Source: Sinohyriopsis cumingii (Eukaryota; Mollusca; Bivalvia; Unionida; Unionidae). Taken from it: a stretch of 64,000 nucleotides of DNA. Location: assembly GCA_028554795.2 (NCBI GenBank), contig CM068838.1, positions 86,060,944 to 86,124,943 on the forward strand. Direction: 5' to 3'. Positions 60,446 to 64,000 of the stretch are shown here, in pieces; the first letter of the stretch is position 1, and every line of letters begins with the position of its first letter. The position numbers were made by a program, and so were the translations under genes. A model generated the notes under the pieces. It was not told the origin of the DNA. It worked only from the letters and a program-made list of their open reading frames with translations, and did not search any database.

Positions 60446-60644
60446 CACATGGGTATATTGTATCAAACCATCCACAAAGTTTCTTCCATTTTAGAAATCC
60501 AAAACTTTTCACTACTAGTATATAAATAATTTGCGCTGCTCTTGCCAACTAACCACATATATGACATGCCACTGTACAATTGCATGCTCCAACTAAGTAA
60601 CCATAAAAGCATCTAAAGAAAACGGGTCCATCTATAAAACTTAC

Positions 60645-60900
60645 TCTATCCTAGCCACTCCTAGTAGTGAGTAATGCTGCTCCACTCCCCAATCAAAATC
60701 AAACATCGTCTTTTCCAGCTTTAATTTCTCAATTCCAAGACTCAGCTTGAAATTGCAGGGATCAATCTCAAACAAGAAATTGATCGATCTACGGATGAAT
60801 CCTACATCCACACAGCAATCTACAGCTGCACAGGTGTCTTTGAGGAGACATGAGGCATATTCTGGGATAGCTGAGAGATTTGATGATATACGTCGGCATT
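60645..60900 (-). CDS. Unit 1 exon B (internal exon)
   Basis: Acceptor TTCTTTCAG, then AA-TGC (Cys b1, CRRIS). All six B cysteines are present: CLLKDTCAAVDCCVDVG holds b2 to b5 and IDPCNFKL holds b6. The hydrophobic strands GIEKL, DFDWGVEQ and LLGVARI follow. It ends in phase 2 at donor GA|GTAAGT. Joining to the unit 1 C exon gives an Asp codon and keeps frame. Confidence 0.9.
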
Positions 60901-61566
60901 CTGAAAGAATCCAAATGATTGTTCAGCGTCCTGTGTACTCACTATTTTCTGTGGTGTACCAATTTTAAGGGGATTTGATGGTTACTACAAAGTACAAATT
61001 TAAAGACCCCAAACACAATTATCTTTCTTGGGAAAAAATGTTACCCTTTGCCAATCTATGAATTTAGGTATCCATGCAAATTAAATCTTTAACAAGTGAA
61101 TGAAAACTGATATTTCAAAAATAAATTAATTCAACGTATAGATGTATGTAATCAACGTAAGCTATCTGTTTAATTAACATTAAAGTTTCACAAATTATGT
61201 ATTAAATATCTGCAATTTACTGTCAATGCATGTTTCAGTTTTTGCTAAATTTTGAAAATATAGTGCTCATAAGATGACTGCTAATAAATCCTTTCCCATG
61301 ATGCACCACCTGTTTTTAAAAGTAGGACCTTTTTAACTTCATGTTAAGGACAGAAAAGATAAATATCGAAAAGTGATGTTTAAAAACAAAGAAAATAAAA
61401 TGAGACAAGACTTGTTTTTCCCCCTAAAATCCTTTAAGATGCCCATACTCAAAACATACTTGAACAAAATAGACCTTGTACTCTGACCTAGGACATAATC
61501 ACAAAGACTTATGACAGCTCCCTGACACAAGTACATGCTCAAGCTCAATACTTTGTCAATAATCAC

Positions 61567-61815
61567 AGAATTGTAATAAACATAATATTAATAATAAAAA
61601 TTTGTAATAAATCAGAAACTATTTGTAATAAATATTATATTAATAGTAAACATTTGTAATAAATTGGAAACAATTTACTTGTAATAAATATTATATTAAT
61701 AATAAACATTTGTAATAAATTGAAAACCATTTATTTGTGATAAATATAATATTAATAAAAAATATTTTTAATAAGTTGGAAACAATTTATTTGCAATTAA
61801 TATAATATGAATAAT
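61567..61815. repeat. AT-rich tandem repeat, ~57-bp unit, about 4 copies
   Basis: Unit reads ATTATATTAATAATAAACAT, TTGTAATAAATTGGAAACAA, TTTATTTGTAATAAAT with small changes. Confidence 0.85.
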
Positions 61816-62106
61816 AAATGGATAACTGTCAAATGATGTGCATGAAATTTAATGTCACCAAAAATCATGAATCTGGATCTTTGGTTAATTTTAGGATTGC
61901 TCCAAAAGTGAGACATGGGGGTGGCTGGGGGTAAGTGGCAGTCAGGTGATTTTGGGGTGAGGGTACTGTAAGGAACTCAAATACAGGTATGGGTATTGTT
62001 ATGGAATCAAAACCAAAGACATCTGAACCCCACCAGAACCAAACTGAGCAAATGAATGAATATTGGTTTGAGCTGGCTATATTTACCCCCATGTTCTAAG
62101 ACATAC

Positions 62107-62250
62107 CATTGGTCCATCCTGGTGGTCGAGTTGTCCTACTACATGGTGGGGTCTGCATGTACTCAGATAGTCCCAAGGTGTCCAGAAGCATCCCAGCCAT
62201 TGAGCTGCTGTCCCAAGTAACACCCTTCAGATAGTTTGTCAGGGAGAAAT
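62107..62250 (-). CDS. Unit 1 exon A (internal exon)
   Basis: Acceptor TTTTACAG, then a D-F-S-L-T-N-Y-L-K start after the split codon. MLLDTLGLSEYMQ is followed by the single Cys of the A exon, and the exon ends GWTNG at donor G|GTATGT. At 144 nt it is one of the two short A exons; the loss falls between the W-L motif and the L-L-x-x-L-G helix. The usual Trp of the N-W-L motif is Tyr here. This is the most upstream exon seen; no C exon precedes it in the remaining 1.7 kb, so the gene continues beyond the right edge. Confidence 0.85.
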
Positions 62251-64000
62251 CTGTAAAACATGCAGAACATTCAATTTATACGGTAACAGCAAACTAATGA
62301 AATAATGAGCTATGGAACCAGCCTATGTATGCTGGTATATTAAGTACTGTATTTGAGAGAGTGAAGGTCTCTGAATGGCTGAAAAAAATTACCACGGAAA
62401 AAGTAACGTATTTTAGATGAAGCATATGTGTAAAGTGCACGTAACAGTAGGTTTGAGCCTTAAACCATGTTATTATTATCAATGTCACTGCATAGTTAGT
62501 CCTGGAAGTAGGGGGAATCATTTTTGTGGCCATCTACAAGAGCACGTTTCACAAAAACAAGATGTGCAGCACACATTTTTTATTCTTTTAAATGTTTCCT
62601 CTTGGATAAATCAATCACAGGATGTAAATGTGTTTCACTGATATTACCAAAAAAGTACAGTAACCAAACATTAACAAATACAGTCTATGGGAAGTGAATT
62701 AGTTGTCTGTGTCCTACAGCAACAAAATCATCCTGTGAAAAGAGACATGGATAATGAATACACAACTCTTTTCTCACCCATTTATCAGTCAGTTTGGGTG
62801 AATTTATACTTAATTTCAAGAATAACTTGTCTCTCTTGTAAATTTTGAATATATATTCCAATTTTTCATCATGCAGGATTTTTAAAACAGGTATTCTATA
62901 TGAGCTTACTAAAATGTGATGCAATGATTTTCAAAGTCATACTATATTCATCCAAATCTGTGTCATAAATTCAAGCCAAAAAAATGTATGCTTAACAATT
63001 CTTGGCTTTTAGAAATGGACCTATATGACTGTATTACTAATGGTTAGGAAGAAAAATGTTAAACTATTATACTAATTTAAAAAGTATGTCTAAAAATATT
63101 GTATTTTTCTATATTTTATAAGTTTATAAATATTTTTTCTGGATTTTTCAACCATTTTTTTCAATGTCTTATTTTACTATGAAAGGATCTCTCTCTGCCC
63201 CAGGTGCAATAATGCAAATGGTCAAGGAAATATCTTCTTCTGACAACTGTTAAGACATTTACCTTGCAATTTCATTATCATCAAAAGATTCCAAGATTTA
63301 CTTGCCTTTTCCATGGCAACCACTCTATTTTACAATTTCATATAAACATCCGTGAGATATGCCTCTTACAAGGAAGAAAGGCTGATGCAACTGATTTTAT
63401 ATATTTACATTCAATGATGGTGAGTAATTTTTCAAGGAAAACAAAAATTTGGAATATTTCACATGGACCAGGAGCCCATATAATGATGACGAGATTAAAT
63501 ATTAAGATTATTATTATCTGCAGGTAAATATCTTTACTTGGATTCAGAATATTGGTTTCCCATGTTCATTACTTAAGTTTAAGTAACAGACCTGATATTG
63601 TTGACAACTAAAAATGTTCTAGAATTGAACTTTTGACTCTCATTATGGGACTCATACTGTGACTTAGGTTTTCATATAACGGAGAAGCAAGCAGAAATTC
63701 TGTATTCCTATCTTAACATCCAAAGTAAAATCAGTCTCTGAGCTGTGTTCAGTGTTTAAGAGGATTAATTTAAATTATTTTTGGGAATTAAAATGTGTTC
63801 ATAAATAATTTTGGACAAATCACTATTTTCGGATCTGATACATCAAGACTATTAGCACATCAACACAGCCAGGCTATTGGTACATCAGCATATACATGAT
63901 TGGAATTCATTCGGAACACCAATGAAATTAAGTTGCAACTCTATACTTTTGGACTTGTCATAGAAATTTAAGGACTAGTTGGGATTTAATTCAATACTGT
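62251..64000. other. Intron upstream of the first visible exon
   Basis: No C-type exon or start exon recognised on either strand, so the next upstream exon lies beyond the window. AT-rich, no repeat family recognised. Confidence 0.45.

Larger units (their letters stand above)
2073..62250 (-). other. Gene locus: multi-exon cysteine-rich tandem-domain protein, 9 units, family not recognised
   Basis: Twenty-seven exons on the minus strand repeat the order A-B-C nine times. A exons (144-180 nt) open with a G/D-F-x-L-x-x-W-L motif, then L-L-E-x-L-G and one Cys, and usually end G-W-x-x-G. B exons (253-262 nt) open with Cys, then S/T-C, D/E-C-C, D-x-C, I-E-K-L, W-G and G-V/I-x-R. C exons (155-188 nt) hold C-x(4-7)-C and a L-P-K-P-x-C-x-W-type motif. 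Phases are identical in all units, and the summed coding length (5,289 nt) is divisible by three. The regular Cys content suggests an extracellular disulfide-bonded protein; this is inference. No signal peptide is visible because the 5' end is outside the window. I do not know the family. The exon structure is well supported; function is unknown. Confidence 0.88.

Overview
This window is animal nuclear DNA: AT-rich, intron-dominated and full of simple repeats, minisatellites, a tRNA-derived SINE family and decayed cut-and-paste transposons. The intron style, the SINE, the short repeat ending in (ATT)n and the piggyBac/hAT remnants suggest a marine lophotrochozoan, most likely a mollusc. That guess comes from overall character, not from a marker gene.

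One gene dominates. On the minus strand, from about 62,250 down to about 2,073, 27 small exons form nine tandem copies of a three-exon cassette, called A, B and C here. Every boundary has the same intron phase (C to A phase 1, A to B phase 1, B to C phase 2). Each cassette length is a multiple of three (561-603 nt), and the exons join into about 1,763 codons without a stop. Each cassette encodes a domain of about 190-200 residues with ten conserved cysteines: one in A, six in B including a D/E-C-C pair, and three in C. The protein is probably secreted or extracellular and disulfide-bonded. I do not recognise the family and give no gene symbol. The 5' end lies beyond the right edge. The 3' end may be inside the window (TAG at 2073-2075, with an AATAAA about 200 nt further on), or the gene may continue past the left edge.

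Layout in transcription order (right to left): unit 1, 62.2-55.6 kb; unit 2, 53.3-51.1 kb; unit 3, 47.0-42.7 kb; unit 4, 41.1-39.0 kb; unit 5, 35.5-28.2 kb; unit 6, 27.6-24.2 kb; unit 7, 21.9-11.1 kb; unit 8, 9.3-6.8 kb; unit 9, 4.7-2.1 kb. An optional extra exon may lie in unit 1 at 58,955-59,047.

The introns hold the rest: six copies of one SINE, two piggyBac elements still bounded by TTAA-type sites plus a third transposase fragment, a 144-bp hAT-type MITE with a perfect 8-bp target duplication, and many minisatellites. The most striking minisatellite (12.8-15.4 kb) is about 32 copies of the 3' splice site and first codons of the unit 7 B exon, lying just upstream of the real exon. A decayed copy of a C exon lies in the unit 3 intron near 43.05 kb. 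No prokaryotic genes, rRNA, functional tRNA or CRISPR array were found.
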